Source: Silurus meridionalis (Eukaryota > Chordata > Actinopteri > Siluriformes > Siluridae). Taken from it: DNA of 64,000 bases. The stretch spans positions 26,573,905-26,637,904 of the forward strand of contig NC_060901.1 in assembly GCF_014805685.1 (NCBI RefSeq), written 5' to 3'. This document shows, piece by piece, positions 1 to 11,879 of the stretch. The notes under the pieces are model-generated. The model made no database searches and was not told the DNA's origin. It saw only the letters and a program-made list of their open reading frames with translations. A program made the position numbers and the translations under genes. The stretch's first letter is position 1. Each line of letters begins with the position of its first letter.

Positions 1-111
1 ACAGAGATATTAGGCAAGAGAGAGAGCAAGGAAGAGAGAGGATAGAAGGATAGGGTGCAATACAGAGAGATGTCAGGAGAGAGAGAAATGGATACAGAGA
101 GAGATATTGGG

Positions 112-147
<36 letters not shown>

Positions 148-257
148 CAAAGAGATACAGGCAAAGCTATCTGTAGAAAGTAAGAGAAAAAAGAGAGGGA
201 GAAATAGAAAGAGAGAGAAACAGATGAAGAGAGAGACAGAGAGACATATTGTGAGAC

Positions 258-308
<51 letters not shown>

Positions 309-361
309 TGTGTCTTGGGATTTGGTACAATCTTAGCTATTGAATAAATAAATGAATAAAT
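1..361 (+). repeat. GA-rich low-complexity block with a defined right end
   Basis: Purine-only degenerate (GA)n with pure runs near 117-145 and 262-306. The block ends in a non-repetitive segment, TTGGGATTTGGTACAATC followed by TTAGCTATTGAA, and then (AAAT)n. The same arrangement closes the GA block at 1641-2175, so the two blocks are related copies of a composite repeat. Long open frames here (R/E-rich, or L/S-rich on the other strand) are artefacts of the repeat. Confidence 0.85.
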
Positions 362-539
362 GCTAATGCTAGAATTGGACAAAGCAAAGCATTAGTGTTT
401 ATGCTAGTTAGCACATGCAGGCTTTAGCTGCGAGCATCAAAACTAGCAACTGAAGGTTGGACTTCAGCTACATTTATCCCTCGTTTAATGCAGAATTTTG
501 TTTGTCTGAGAATCTATAAGCTTTTTTCCTCCGTCTGTT
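362..539. other. Unassigned A/T-rich sequence
   Basis: Between the GA block and the CpG-rich island. I see no coding signal, RNA gene or recognised repeat here. Confidence 0.5.
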
Positions 540-1130
540 CCTCACGTCCACATCCACGTCAAGCAAAAAGACGTCAATCAAACTTTTCAATTCTGCACCG
601 CCTTCGTCTCATCGGAACGTTCCGGGTTTTTTTTGTGTTCGTCTCACTGTATCGATTATGAAATTCATTAGCGGCAAAAATTAGCGGGGGATCCAGGAAA
701 CGATTCCGCCGGAATGCTTATCCGTCGCCTAGGCAACAAGCGAGGCAGCCTGGAGAAGGTTTTTTTTCCCTTTGCGGGAGCGTGGGTGCTCGACGTGATT
801 GTAAGTGCAGCAGCACAAACTCGAGAGGAAGAGATAAAAAAAAAAAAACCAGGGTGATGATGTTCTTTTACAAGCGGCGGGTCGAGAGTCGGCGACGGAG
901 GGCCGGCGCGTGAGCGGCAGCCGAGACCCCGACGCCGTCGTTACCCGGGTTTACTTTAGAGTTAGAAGTTGGCGCGGTGGAAGGTTTTTCTGTGTTCGAT
1001 GGCGTGAAGGTAATCGAGAACGGGCCCAGCTGCCATCCTTTACGTGCTGCGGCGACGCCAAGATGCTTTTAACAAGAATCCGAGCTGACGCACGACTTTA
1101 TACTTTTTCAATATGTGGATGACTTCATGC
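540..1130. promoter_or_regulatory. CpG-rich island, probable promoter
   Basis: CpG is frequent here, unlike the A/T-rich surroundings, for example the GC-rich run at about 880-960. An RFX X-box-like site lies at 724-737. A 70-codon open frame at 910-1122 (+) may be part of a first exon or chance; it matches nothing I know. No downstream exon is recognised in the next 20 kb, so the gene could read leftward out of the window. The island is seen in the sequence; the promoter role is inferred. Confidence 0.45.
724..737. promoter_or_regulatory. RFX X-box-like motif
   Basis: GTCGCCTAGGCAAC is two inverted half-sites (GTCGCC and GGCAAC) with a 2-bp centre, close to the RFX X-box consensus of GTTGCC and GGCAAC halves. 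The right half is perfect and the left differs at one base. X-boxes in CpG-rich promoters are typical of ciliary genes. Binding is inferred only. Confidence 0.4.
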
Positions 1131-1165
1131 TGAGTGTGCAAGTGTGAGGATTTCATGTGTCTGAG

Positions 1166-1169
<4 letters not shown>

Positions 1170-1245
<76 letters not shown>

Positions 1246-1324
1246 TGATGAATAGACCAATGAAAGATAATTAGATAATAAGTAAGAATAAGGAGGAGTC
1301 ATAATTCTAGATACTGCTCAGAGT

Positions 1325-1390
<66 letters not shown>

Positions 1391-1518
1391 CTCTCAGGCG
1401 TCTCTCGGCAGACGGACGGCATGTCGGTGGATTAAACACAAACAAATGGATCTCAGAACTCCACAACTTCCACCCACATGCCAGAGATCACAAGCTGGCT
1501 CACTCCTGTTCTCCATCA

Positions 1519-1567
<49 letters not shown>
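1170..1567. repeat. (GT)n(AT)n, (GT)n and (CA)n microsatellites
   Basis: Three arrays: GT then AT at 1170-1242, GT at 1330-1386 and CA at 1519-1566. The sequence between them shows no recognised feature. V/C-only and H/T-only open frames across these arrays are artefacts. Confidence 0.95.
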
Positions 1568-1569
<2 letters not shown>

Positions 1570-1640
1570 GAAGAGTGGGTGCTTCTATGCTTTTGATGTT
1601 GACTCCATAAAAAACTCATGACAGCAGCAGCAGGGTGGAG

Positions 1641-1812
1641 ATTAGGAGAGAGAGAGAGAGAAGGGCAGTGGGAGAGAGGGAGAGAAACATAGGGAGAGAG
1701 GAGACGACGAAAAAAGAGATACAGAAAAGACATTGGGAGACCAAGCAAGAGAAAGAGGGGAGAAATACAGAAAGAGAGACAGTTAAAGAGAGAAAGACAG
1801 AGATACACAGAG

Positions 1813-1873
<61 letters not shown>

Positions 1874-2175
1874 CACATCAGGAGACACAGCGAGAAACAG
1901 AAAGATAGGGATGCAGAGAGAAAAGAGAGCTAGAGAAAGAAACATTGGGAGACAGAGAGAAAACAAGAGAAAAATACAAAGAGAGAGAGAGGCAGGTGGA
2001 GAAACAGAGGAGAGAGGGATACAGAGAGATACAGAGATAACAAGAGGTATTTGGAGAGAGAGAGAGAGAGAGAGAGAAATACAGAGAGAAAAGAGAGAGC
2101 GATAGAGAGAATCTTAGGATTTGGAACAACCTTAGCTATTAAACAAACAAACAAACAAACAAACAAACAAACAAA
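1641..2175 (+). repeat. Second GA-rich composite block with (AAAC)n end
   Basis: Degenerate GA-rich sequence with a recurring ACATTGGGAGAC motif (near 1728 and 1942) and a pure GA run at 1818-1870. It ends with TTAGGATTTGGAACAACC, TTAGCTATTAAA and (AAAC)n, the same terminal sequence as the block at 1-361. The 156-codon R/E-rich frame here is repeat-derived. Confidence 0.85.
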
Positions 2176-3430
2176 ATAATCTGATACTTGATTGACAGCC
2201 AACACTAAAAGTTGCTGTGGGTCAGCGTTTTTTTTTTTTTTTATTCCGTCTCCAAACTTTTAACACTTTAAAAATTGCCCCCTATGAAGCTCCGCCCCCA
2301 CAGGGCTTCCCAGCTGCTCTGTACAGGGTCTATAAAATGACTGACAGGAAGCAGATCCAATCGAACGTTTATCACAATTTTGCTAAAAAAAGAAACACCA
2401 TACAATCGGATTCCTCTCTGAAGTTACGGAAATAAACAAACCCGACTCCGGCTAGCTAGCGATTAGCGAGAGCGCAAAGTCGTTCTTAGCATTCGGGCGA
2501 GATGAACAACTGAAATCACAGAACAAATCGGGGATTTTAAGTTCCTCATGATGATGAAATGATTGGATAAAGCTAGCAATAAAAAAAACAACCATTACGC
2601 TGGAAATGGAACATCACCCCAGATGTCCTCACCTCACCTCTATTACTCTTCTAGCTGAATGATAACAATCTCCACAAAATCTCGTGCAACATCTTCCCAG
2701 AAGAATGGAGCTCATTAGAACAGCAAAAAAAAAAATGTAGGACACAAACATGAAAAGCAATGACAGTCAGAAGAGACAAACCAGGACCTTCTCAGACTGG
2801 CATGTCCGTCTCAGAGCTGTGGATGATCCGAGAGCTCACATGGTTTTTTTCCGTGGTGGTGCTGAGGAGAGTAGAACCTTCACCTTCACATAAGCAACAG
2901 ATCGATGTTCACCAGTTCACACACTCGAACATCTCCTCCAATCTCCGTCCATGCGACTGCAGATCTTCAGGATGAGATGATCTTTAGAATAGTGTAGAGG
3001 AGGTTTTTCCTCCGGTTCTCTGAGAACGTTTCGACATCAGAACCCCACAAACTGAGCCACTGAGGGGGTTTTAGTTCTTGGGTCATGAAAACATTTAGTG
3101 GAAACAAGATTTTGGATGCAGAATTTACACATTTATTAATTTTTTTTTCTTTCTCATGAGTTTTTTCCACTTTAAATTTTCCAGTTTCTGAATGTATTTT
3201 TTTTTTCATTAATAATTTTACAATATTCATTTTAATTCATTATAGATGCAAAATAAAAAAACTTTAATTTAAATAAAAAAAATTTCAATCATAATGTAAT
3301 TTTTAAATGTTTTTTTTATTAAATTTAATATTATTTTATAATATATATTTATTTAGTGAGAAGGACATTTCTGCTGTACACTTCAACGTTCTTTAGAGGT
3401 TCTTCAAAACCCTCTGCTTTAACCTGAAGA
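2176..3430. other. Gene-free A/T-rich sequence with one repeat relic
   Basis: Holds one worn fragment (2585-2745) of the dispersed DNA repeat described at 4459-4893, here in reverse orientation. The rest, including poly-T/poly-A tracts at 3140-3340, shows nothing I can name. Confidence 0.5.
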
Positions 3431-3431
3431 A

Positions 3432-3477
<46 letters not shown>

Positions 3478-3502
3478 TAAAAAATGTTCGTTAGAAAGTT
3501 TC

Positions 3503-3534
<32 letters not shown>

Positions 3535-3603
3535 GAAGATGATGATGATGTTGTGAAAAACTCACCTTTTCTGCGTTTTTAAATTATTATTATTATTATT
3601 ATT
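3431..3603. repeat. (ATT)n and (GAT)n trinucleotide arrays
   Basis: ATT repeats at about 3432-3477, GAT/GAA repeats at about 3503-3551 and a short ATT run at 3586-3603, immediately left of the second CpG-rich island. Confidence 0.9.
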
Positions 3604-4250
3604 TTGCCATCGTGCACGCGCGGGTTTCCTCCTTCTTCACCATCCTAATTCACATTAGTGAAAAAAAGAAAGAAAAGAAAAAAAAGAAAGAAAGGAAACA
3701 AAAAGACTTCCAGAGAACAGGTCTCGGGGATTCCTCCTCTCTCTCTTTCCTTTTTCTCTTTGTCTTTCTCTCTCTTTCTTTCGTTCTCTTTCCAGAATCG
3801 CATATCCGAAGCGCGCGCGGCGCAGACAGACGCGAGACACTCGCATGGCACGCGCTTTAAGGGGTTCCTCCGAAAGCGCGCATCCTCGTGGCCAAAGCGC
3901 ATCCCGTGTCCACTCGGACCTTCTGCCCCTTCGAGCTCCTCCACAAGTTCATCAGTCAACCCGCACGCGCAAACAAACAAAACAAAACAAGAACAAACAA
4001 CAGGCGCACGAGCAGCAGGTGGAACCCTGGTCAGATGTTCTCCAGCTCACGACGCGCACGAGGCCATCCTGATCCTGATCTTCTTCTGCATTCTGGGTCT
4101 CATTTTTCACCAAGACAAGAGTTCCGTCTTGAAGACTGCCACGTTAGATGATGCCTGAGCTGTTCCTCAACGAGGAGGAGGAGGAGGAACGAAGAGGAAG
4201 GAGGAGAACGTTCAGGAGAGCGCGCGCGCGCACTAGGTTGCCAGATTTGC
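3604..4250. promoter_or_regulatory. Second CpG-rich island, probable promoter
   Basis: Dense in CpG and GCGC (GCACGCGCGGG near 3614; GCGCGCGCGGC near 3812; (GC)n near 4220), with polypurine and polypyrimidine tracts inside it at 3658-3790. Overlapping open frames of 166, 111 and 87 codons run through it in conflicting frames and strands. None shows a domain I recognise, and open frames are expected by chance in GC-rich DNA. It may be the 5' end of a gene whose exons I cannot identify. Confidence 0.35.
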
Positions 4251-4458
4251 GCTTTTCAAACTAAAACCAAGGTGGGTTGTTTTTATTTTTATTTGCACTA
4301 TTTATAAGCACGCGATCCCACCAGATTCTGGATTCTGATTGGTCAGAAGTTGTTGCTTCACTTTTTATTTTTTATTTTTTTTAAACCATCTTCAGCCTTT
4401 AACGGATAAAATCTTCACACTGACCTTCTTTTTATTTTATTTTTTTGCAGATACATAT

Positions 4459-4893
4459 ACACTGATTGGTCAAAAGTTTGTGGACACCCAAACATGAGAT
4501 TCCGTGTTTTCTGAACATCCATGTTTGCTGTTCCGAAAAGCTCCACTCCTCTAGAATGGTGTTCCAATAGATTTTGTGAAGATGTTGTGGAGATTTTGTG
4601 AAGATGTTACAGCTACAAGGGTGCTAATAGGTAGGGCGAGAAGGTACTGATGGAGGTGAGGTTCTCCAAACCCAAACCATCCCAATAGGTTTGGAGCTCT
4701 AGAGCAGGAGATCTTCCCTATCTTCCAACCCATGCAAAGCAGCTCTTCATGGAGCTGGTTTTGTGCACAGGGGCATCATCATGCTGGAACAGGTTTGGGA
4801 TCTCCTACTTCTAATAAAGAGACAATTTCATGCTTCACAAGGGACATATGGCTGGAAAAGTCAGGTGTCCCAATACTTTTGGCAGTATAGTGT
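4459..4893 (+). mobile_element. Non-autonomous DNA element (MITE-like), best copy of a dispersed family
   Basis: The left end (ACACTGATTGGTCAAAAG, then TTTGTGGACACC) and right end (TCAGGTGTCCCAATAC, then TTTTGGCAGTATAGTGT) are inverted complements of each other. This gives about 30-bp imperfect terminal inverted repeats around a 435-bp body. Internal landmarks (TAGATTTTGTGAAGATG; CATCATGCTGGAACAGG) recur in relics across the window. It has no coding capacity. The family is familiar from many fish genomes; I do not assign a superfamily with certainty. Confidence 0.6.
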
Positions 4894-5243
4894 TTTTTTC
4901 TTCGGAGAGTAAATCCATGTGTGTGTGTTTATTCCAGAGTCGGTTTGTTTGTACTCTCTGAAAGAAAGTGCTCTCCAGACATCTGTAATCTCTTAGATAA
5001 GGAGTTTTTGCGCTGCTGTGGGTTTGAAGGCCATTCACAGCTGTTTTGAGTTTACAGGGTGGAAATCCCCCTCCTTCTCCTCCTCCTCTTCTAAATGTGG
5101 ACAGATGTTAAAAATCCCCCACAGAATCTTATGCTCAGGTGTCCAGAAACTTTTGGCCAGACAGTGTTAGACTCGTGATACACAGTTTCAGGTTTAATGC
5201 TGAAAGACTCGGAAATGTCCATTTCCTGCTCAAGGACATGTAG
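4894..5243. other. Gene-free sequence with element fragment
   Basis: The segment AACTTTTGGCCAGACAGTGT near 5148-5167 is the right terminus of another copy of the family at 4459-4893. Nothing else is recognised. Confidence 0.45.
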
Positions 5244-5297
<54 letters not shown>

Positions 5298-5685
5298 GCC
5301 TTTCAATTCTCATGAAAGAAAACCGTTTCTTTCCATCCCCCCTCTTCCTGTAAACCAAACACTAGATGTTTTCTAGACGTCCTACACAATCGTGTGCCTC
5401 AGAAAAGTCGGGCATCCCAATATTTATGGGCAGAAAATCGTTGAAAAGGGATTTCTGGTCGTTTGTTGCTGTAAAAACACAGTGAAGGGGTTTAAATATT
5501 AGAAAGAAAGAAAGAAAGCTAGAAGTAGTGCGAGACAAAAAGGAAGAAAAGAGTAACAGACAAAGAAAAAAAGACAGACACGATTGATAGAAAAAAAGAG
5601 AGACAGACAGACAAATAGACAGAAAGAGTGAGAGACAGACGATATATCTACAGTAGATAGAAAAAAAGAAAGACAAACAAATACA

Positions 5686-5729
<44 letters not shown>

Positions 5730-5755
5730 CAGACGATATAGCTACAATAGATAAA

Positions 5756-5812
<57 letters not shown>

Positions 5813-5910
5813 TAGATAGATAGATAGATAAAAGACAGACACAGACAAAAATCTAGAAAAAGAGACAGACAATATAGCTACAGTAGACAGAAAGACAGAC
5901 AGACAGAGCA
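5244..5910. repeat. (TG)n, (GAAA)n, (CAGA)n and (GATA)n arrays
   Basis: TG at 5244-5293, GAAA at 5689-5720 and CAGA/GATA at about 5757-5832, with degenerate AGAC-rich sequence between. Two copies of a GACGTCCTACACAATC motif (5378 and 5979) belong to the dispersed family at 4459-4893. Confidence 0.85.
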
Positions 5911-6960
5911 TTTTTCCAGAAAGAAAACCATTTCTTTTTATTCCCCACCTCCGTAAATGAAACACTAGAAAAGTTCTAGACGTCCTACACAATCATGTGC
6001 CTCAGAAAATTGGGGTGTTCCAATATTTTGGGCCAGACAATGTTTGAAAAGGAGATTTCTGGTCGTTTTGTTTGTGACGTCTTTGCTGTGAAGACACCAC
6101 CTGACTGTATTTAAACGCTTATTCATGTAAAAAAAAAAAAATTCACGCCCCCACAAGCAACCCACTGTTCCCCACTCAGGTCTCTGGAGCAGCTCCGACA
6201 TTCTGGAAAACCACATCAGCTCCAAAACCTGGTGTTTGGCCCCTCACCAGGGACTCGCGGCATGAAGGACAACGAGCTGAGAGGTTTTTGAGGTGGTGGT
6301 TAAACCACAGTGATGTCAATTCCTCGTTCTCTAACACACGAACACGGACCGGTTTCATTGCATGTTCTAGTCCTTTTCTGGTTTGTTATCCGACCGTGTT
6401 CGCCTGTCGTGTGTTAATCTGATTTCACTGTTAGAGTGATCGCTTGCTGAGGTTCTTCGCGCTCTCGGTCTACTCTACTCTTCTGAAAGGAGCTTTCCTG
6501 AGGTAAAAAATCATGTCCTGTCGTGGCTTCGCTATCCTGCTGTTTTCGCCTGTTGGATCGTAAGATCTCTTGCTACATCACCTACATCGAGACCTGACCC
6601 TACCTGCTAACATCCTTAAAGCTAAATTAGCAGAAATCTCTAGAAAATCTGGAGGAACATCTCAGAAGAACGGAGTTTGAAATGGAGAACCATACGGAGG
6701 GTATGGGGGTTCAGCGTATATCATCCTGACTAATCGTTTCTCGGCGGCCCGTCGTCCTGTCGTTACAGTTTCCACAGCGAGAGCTTCGGGACACTTTTGC
6801 TCCAGCTGGACATCCTCCATGGAAACTTGGCGGTTTGCAATCGCTAAAAGTCAGACTTTCCACTGCAGTAGAACGCGCAACCAGTTGTTTTTTTTTTTTT
6901 CTTTCTCAGGAGTCATGCTGATGCAAGTCCTGGAAGTGTTTCTGAACAGTGTGTTCTCAG

Positions 6961-6961
<1 letters not shown>
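5911..6961. other. Gene-free single-copy-like sequence
   Basis: Contains a relic of the dispersed element at about 5965-6045. The remainder (6050-6960) has balanced composition and no recognised exon, RNA or repeat. Confidence 0.4.
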
Positions 6962-7024
<63 letters not shown>

Positions 7025-7115
7025 GGAATGGAATTGAATGTGGAGAGCTGCTTTCCCATGTAGGGATTAAATCCACACACACCTTTAACACAACACACAC
7101 ACTCCAGTGACACGT

Positions 7116-7156
<41 letters not shown>

Positions 7157-7754
7157 ATGTCCGATAGCACGAGAATCACAGGGACGCGGGTCATGAGCTT
7201 AACATCACGCCTGGACGTGTCCCAAACGTCTCCACGGACCCTCATAGTACAATTATCGAATGTCCTATCAAATTCATGTCCTCGTCTTCATCTAACCACC
7301 ATTTCTCCCCTCTCACAGTGACGCTCTCGCTACACGTGCTGGGTGAAAATAATAATTACCGTCAAGTGGACACTTTTTTAGTAAACACACACACACACAC
7401 AAACCTGTCCTCATTTTCACTCCTGCACTGAAGGTCAATTACACACACACACACACACACACATATACAGACACAGACACACATTTTTCCAATGCTGGGA
7501 TTCAGAATGCTAAGCGTCTCCATGGCGACGGCTGCTCTGGTTGCCACACACGCATCCTTTACACCAGCTTTTCGTGGAACAGGGTTTTTTTTTTCCTTTT
7601 TCCATCGAAACGATCCGAGACATTATTCCTCATTACAAAGCGTCCTCACTATTCAACATCAGTGAGGAGGTTCTTCAAAGAACTTTCTTTCATTTCTCTG
7701 AAAACCTGAAACTCTGTGTACAATCCTGATCCTGCACTGCTGTAAGATATTACT

Positions 7755-7829
<75 letters not shown>

Positions 7830-7950
7830 TTATTGTTGGACTAACATCTCATCACTCACACCCATACACACAACAAATCTTGTGACTGTTGTACTGTAAC
7901 ACACACACACACACACACACACACTTCATTACTTAGTGTTGTTCTGTAAC

Positions 7951-8004
<54 letters not shown>
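6962..8004. repeat. Cluster of (GT)n/(CA)n microsatellites
   Basis: Arrays at 6962-7021 (GT), 7119-7154 (GT), 7441-7463 (CA), 7758-7829 (CA), 7899-7924 (CA) and 7952-8003 (CA). Intervening sequence up to about 290 bp shows no gene. The last three are separated by a recurring GTACTGTAAC/GTTCTGTAAC motif, suggesting one array broken up by duplication. Confidence 0.9.
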
Positions 8005-8008
<4 letters not shown>

Positions 8009-8478
8009 GGTCCAGATGAAGGAAGCAGAAAATGAAAGCTGGATTGTGAAAACATCTAGAAAAAATCAAAACCTTTAAACCTGTGAGGTGAAACTTAAAC
8101 AAGGAACAGGTGTGAGAGATCAATCACATGTGCCTAGATCATGTGACACATCAGCAGGGGCTGATGGGAGATGTAGTCCTGATGGCACAATCCTGCCACA
8201 GAACCTCTGCATTCAGACTGGCGTGTGTTCCAGCAGCTCACTGACGATGTTTGATATGAATGGAAGCTCTTCTATATCTGCATGGGCTTATGTGATTGGC
8301 TGATTGGAGAACCGCATGAGTGGTTCCTCTTGGAGACCCTCTTAAGGTTTCATCCTCGTCAAATGTCAAATGTTCTCATGTTTTAGTGTTCAGTCCCTCT
8401 GGAGTTCCTTCATCACTGTTGTTTATTTATTCCAGACTGTTCCATCTGCAGTGAACACATTCATAGAAAAAAGAAGTA

Positions 8479-8479
<1 letters not shown>
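8005..8479. other. Gene-free sequence with possible L2 3'-UTR scrap
   Basis: The segment at about 8318-8365 (GGTTCCTCTTGGAG then CCTCTTAAGGTTTCATC) resembles the GGTTCCTCTCAAGGTTTC motif of the L2 LINE 3' UTR at 49590 and 63866. It is weak and old. Nothing else is seen. Confidence 0.3.
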
Positions 8480-8517
<38 letters not shown>

Positions 8518-8583
8518 CTACTGACCTTTATTTTAAAGAGAGTGAAGTGTATCTTCTGGACCCAGTCACAGTGCGATAATCTT

Positions 8584-8654
<71 letters not shown>

Positions 8655-8731
8655 ACCTTCACAGACGTGACCTTCCTTAGAGTGCTGGGTGAATACATGC
8701 TTTAACATAAATGCGTTGGAATTTAGTGGTC

Positions 8732-8782
<51 letters not shown>

Positions 8783-8870
8783 CAAATAAACATGTACACA
8801 CTGCTCCAGAACTTTCAGCAATTCAGCCTACATCCTTCTATGTAAAAATAGCACATTTCTTGGAGGTGAA

Positions 8871-8918
<48 letters not shown>
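8480..8918. repeat. (TG)n and (CA)n microsatellite cluster
   Basis: TG at 8480-8513, then CA at 8588-8650, 8735-8778 and 8871-8918, with short unique spacers. Confidence 0.95.
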
Positions 8919-8920
<2 letters not shown>

Positions 8921-9158
8921 TTCTTTAGTAATATTTCGGTTTGCTCTGATGTTTCAACGATGAGTCACTGAGACGCTTATAATTAGATTAAAATGTTGTA
9001 TCGTAATAAATAAAACACGAGACATGGCGGAGAAACAAACGAGACGTTCAGCCATAAATACCCACAGGTCCGTTTGACCTCATTAGAAATTTCGTAATGA
9101 AATCCGAAATGAAATTGATGGCGGTTTTTTTTAGATTGACTTACGTATGTAATTTTAT
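8919..9158. other. Unassigned sequence
   Basis: No exon, RNA gene or repeat recognised. Confidence 0.3.
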
Positions 9159-9265
9159 ACAACTGAACAGGGTTAAGGGCCTTGATCAGGGGCCCAACAG
9201 TGACAGCTTGGTGGTGCTGGGATTTAAACCCATGACCTTCTGTTTAGAAGTCTAACGTTGTATCC
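9159..9265. repeat. SINE-like retroposon fragment
   Basis: GGGTTAAGGGCCTTGATC then GGGGCCCAACAGTGAC and GGGATTTAAACCCATGACC is a motif chain common in fish SINE/LINE-tail repeats. GGGATTTAAACCC resembles an inverted tRNA B-box. It is a fragment only, with no intact promoter. Confidence 0.4.
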
Positions 9266-9560
9266 ACTGAGGTCTTCTTGGAAGATGTTCAACTAGATTT
9301 TGTCTGAGATTATCAGGTAGGGTCCGGGGTGCTGATCCAATGCATCCCAATACAGTTGGAGTTTTATAGCAGGAGATCTTCCATATCTTTCAACCCATGG
9401 AACATGGTCATGCTGGAACAGGTTTGGGTTTCCAAGTTCAAGTTCAAGCTTTCATGTTCAACGTCCGTTGCAATCGCGTACCTCCGGAATTGTCTGTGAA
9501 GGAGCGCGTAAGGCTGGAAAAGTCCAATGCGTTTTGTTTGTTCCGAAACTTTTTGTACTT
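9266..9560 (+). mobile_element. Relic of the dispersed MITE-like family
   Basis: Matches internal parts of the element at 4459-4893: ACTAGATTTTGTCTGAG, GAGATCTTCCATATCTTTC, and CATGCTGGAACAGGTTTGGG at 9409-9428. Terminal repeats are lost or mutated beyond recognition. Confidence 0.45.
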
Positions 9561-11879
9561 CTCTTGAACCGAATGATGAAGAATCAAAATTCTAATTCAC
9601 CACAAACTGATCCTCTGAAGAAACCGAAGATCCACCTGAGGCTTTTTTGGACCTAGATTTATTGAAACATCGTGTTCTGATGAACCTCAGGAACGTTCAG
9701 AGAGCTTATTGGTAAAACCAAGCAATCTTTGGTGACAAGAACATTTAAGAACCAAAGCACAGACAAAAAAATCCACTGTTCTATCGTTCTACATATTAGT
9801 ATTTGGATAGTTATGAGTTCTTGGCTTTAAAACAGGGCACTATTTAGAAAGGTGTTCCACCAAAAACTGGGGGTTCTACTGGAAGACAAATCCATCTGTT
9901 GTGAGGTTCTGCATAAAACTTCTTGGAGGGTTCAAAGTTCCAAAATAACAGTGTTCAATGGTAAATAGAAAAGTTTTGAACAAGATGCACACCAAACAGC
10001 AGAACCGAATCTTCTTCATGATTGAGGTGCACATCCAGAATAAACTCAGGTTTGATTAGTAATAATTTAGATTGAAGAGCTTTTTTCCAGACCAACCCAG
10101 TTCAAGGATTTGAGACGGTTGAAGTGTTTGAGAGTGAAGTGGAAGCCAGCTGCTTCAAGAACATAATAATTGTGGTTCTGGAAGTGAAGTGTAAATTGTT
10201 ACCTACTCTCTGAAAGTGTGTTCCTGCTCCTTAGATCTCAGGAGGCCCTGGATAAACTCAGTCACCTGCAGATCGAAATAAACCACAAGACCTGCAGGTA
10301 AATAATGACAGAACAGTTGGAGTTGAACTAAAACCAGAAACATGCATTTACATTCTCAGAAAATTAAAAAAGAAGTTAAATGCTGTGCAGATGCTGATAG
10401 TGACACATATCCATGTTCCTCAACCATAAACGTGATGGCTTTTGATTATGAACAATTCATAGACCATGACAAGGAAAAATGTAGAATCATATTTAGCTAG
10501 AGAAAAGGTCACAGATTAGACAATTTCCCAAAAAAGAAACAAGTGTTCCTCAAGTGTTTTTTTTCAAATCATCTATAAACCAAAAGCTTCCAGCAGCCAC
10601 AAAGTTCTACATCCAACAGTTAAAATCGGCAAACGATTCTTAGGTCACCAAAGAGTTTTTCTGGACCTCTTTCTGAAAGGTTAAAATCCTGTTGTTGGGA
10701 AGTACCCCATAGACTCCATAAAGGTTCCATCTGAAACATGGCTGTGCTTTGGAAATCCTTTATGAGTTCCACTGAGGTTTCTTTGGCTAGCTACCAAGCT
10801 TCAGTTTTCCAAAGAAGTTCTCTGTTGAAAACTTCCATGTGGACTCCACAAACAGTTTAAGGTTCTTGGCTTCCTATAGTGGCTGTGTTTTCAAAGAATC
10901 TTCAAGAGTTCCACTAGCAGTTATAGAGTCTTCGTTTCCCAGAAGGGTTCTCTAAAAAAAAAACCCATTTGTTCTATCAAATAACCTTCAGCTACTTAGA
11001 TATTGGTACTTTGTAAGAAGGTTGAGAAACCAGTGCTTAAATTGAGTCTTATGGGGGTCCCCAGTTGTGAAATTTATATATTTTTACTAAAATAATATTT
11101 TGGACCCCCTAAGTGTATTTTTTTACTTGTCATGGTCCCTATTGCCTTATGGGGGGTCCCCCCCAATCCAAACACTGTTAAGAACCATTCCACAAGCTAC
11201 ATGTGAAGATTTTACAATATTGGAAATTAAAGTAGGACCAAGCTGATCCTCTCCACACTCCTGGTGGCAACTCTGGCTCTGATGCCCACCACTGACTAAC
11301 TGTGTTGGTCTGAGCAGTGAGGCATGCTGAGATAAGCGTAATTGATAATGAATTGGATAGTTTCAGATCTGAAAGCTGATTGGCACATGTGATCACAATC
11401 CTTGATTCCTCTATAAATGATTCCTCTATAAATGCCACAGTAAAAGCATCACACAGAAACCTTTATCCCACCCACAGAAAGCAGAATCAATGTGCTTTAT
11501 GGTGCTTAGCAACCAACGTTTACAGCTAATCAAGCAACCCTGTGTGGCAGAAGACATGCTAATTACCAACACTGCAAGTACCAACATGTAATTATTCATT
11601 TGTCCTGGTTTAGGGGTAAAAACCAGGGTTTGTGTTTATATTTGATGCATTTGCACAGTGGGAGGTGTTTACTATCAAAACACTCTCAAGGATCGACGGA
11701 ATTGTTTAGGAAATCCAGAGAATGTCATTGTTTTTTACGATTCAATAAAATGCTGGAACGTAATCAGACCCCCAACAGAGCGTTTAAAGCTCGAGGACCA
11801 TCAGGTCTCAGGATTTCATTCCAATCATCATAAGTCTTTAATTAGCAACAGCAGCAACAGCAAACCTGTGCACCAAAGA
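9561..11879. other. Long gene-free A/T-rich stretch
   Basis: About 2.3 kb with no recognised exon. The segment 11043-11165 contains two GGGGGTCCCC-type motifs in an imperfect inverted arrangement. The longest open frame (86 codons, minus strand, 11178-11438) has no recognisable domain. Confidence 0.35.

Noticed and set aside
1635..2105. 156-codon R/E-rich frame
   Set aside because: Translation of a GA-rich repeat; the other strand is equally open.
3658..4158. 166-codon frame in the CpG-rich island
   Set aside because: Competing frames on both strands, low-complexity N-terminus and no recognisable domain; open frames are expected in GC-rich DNA.
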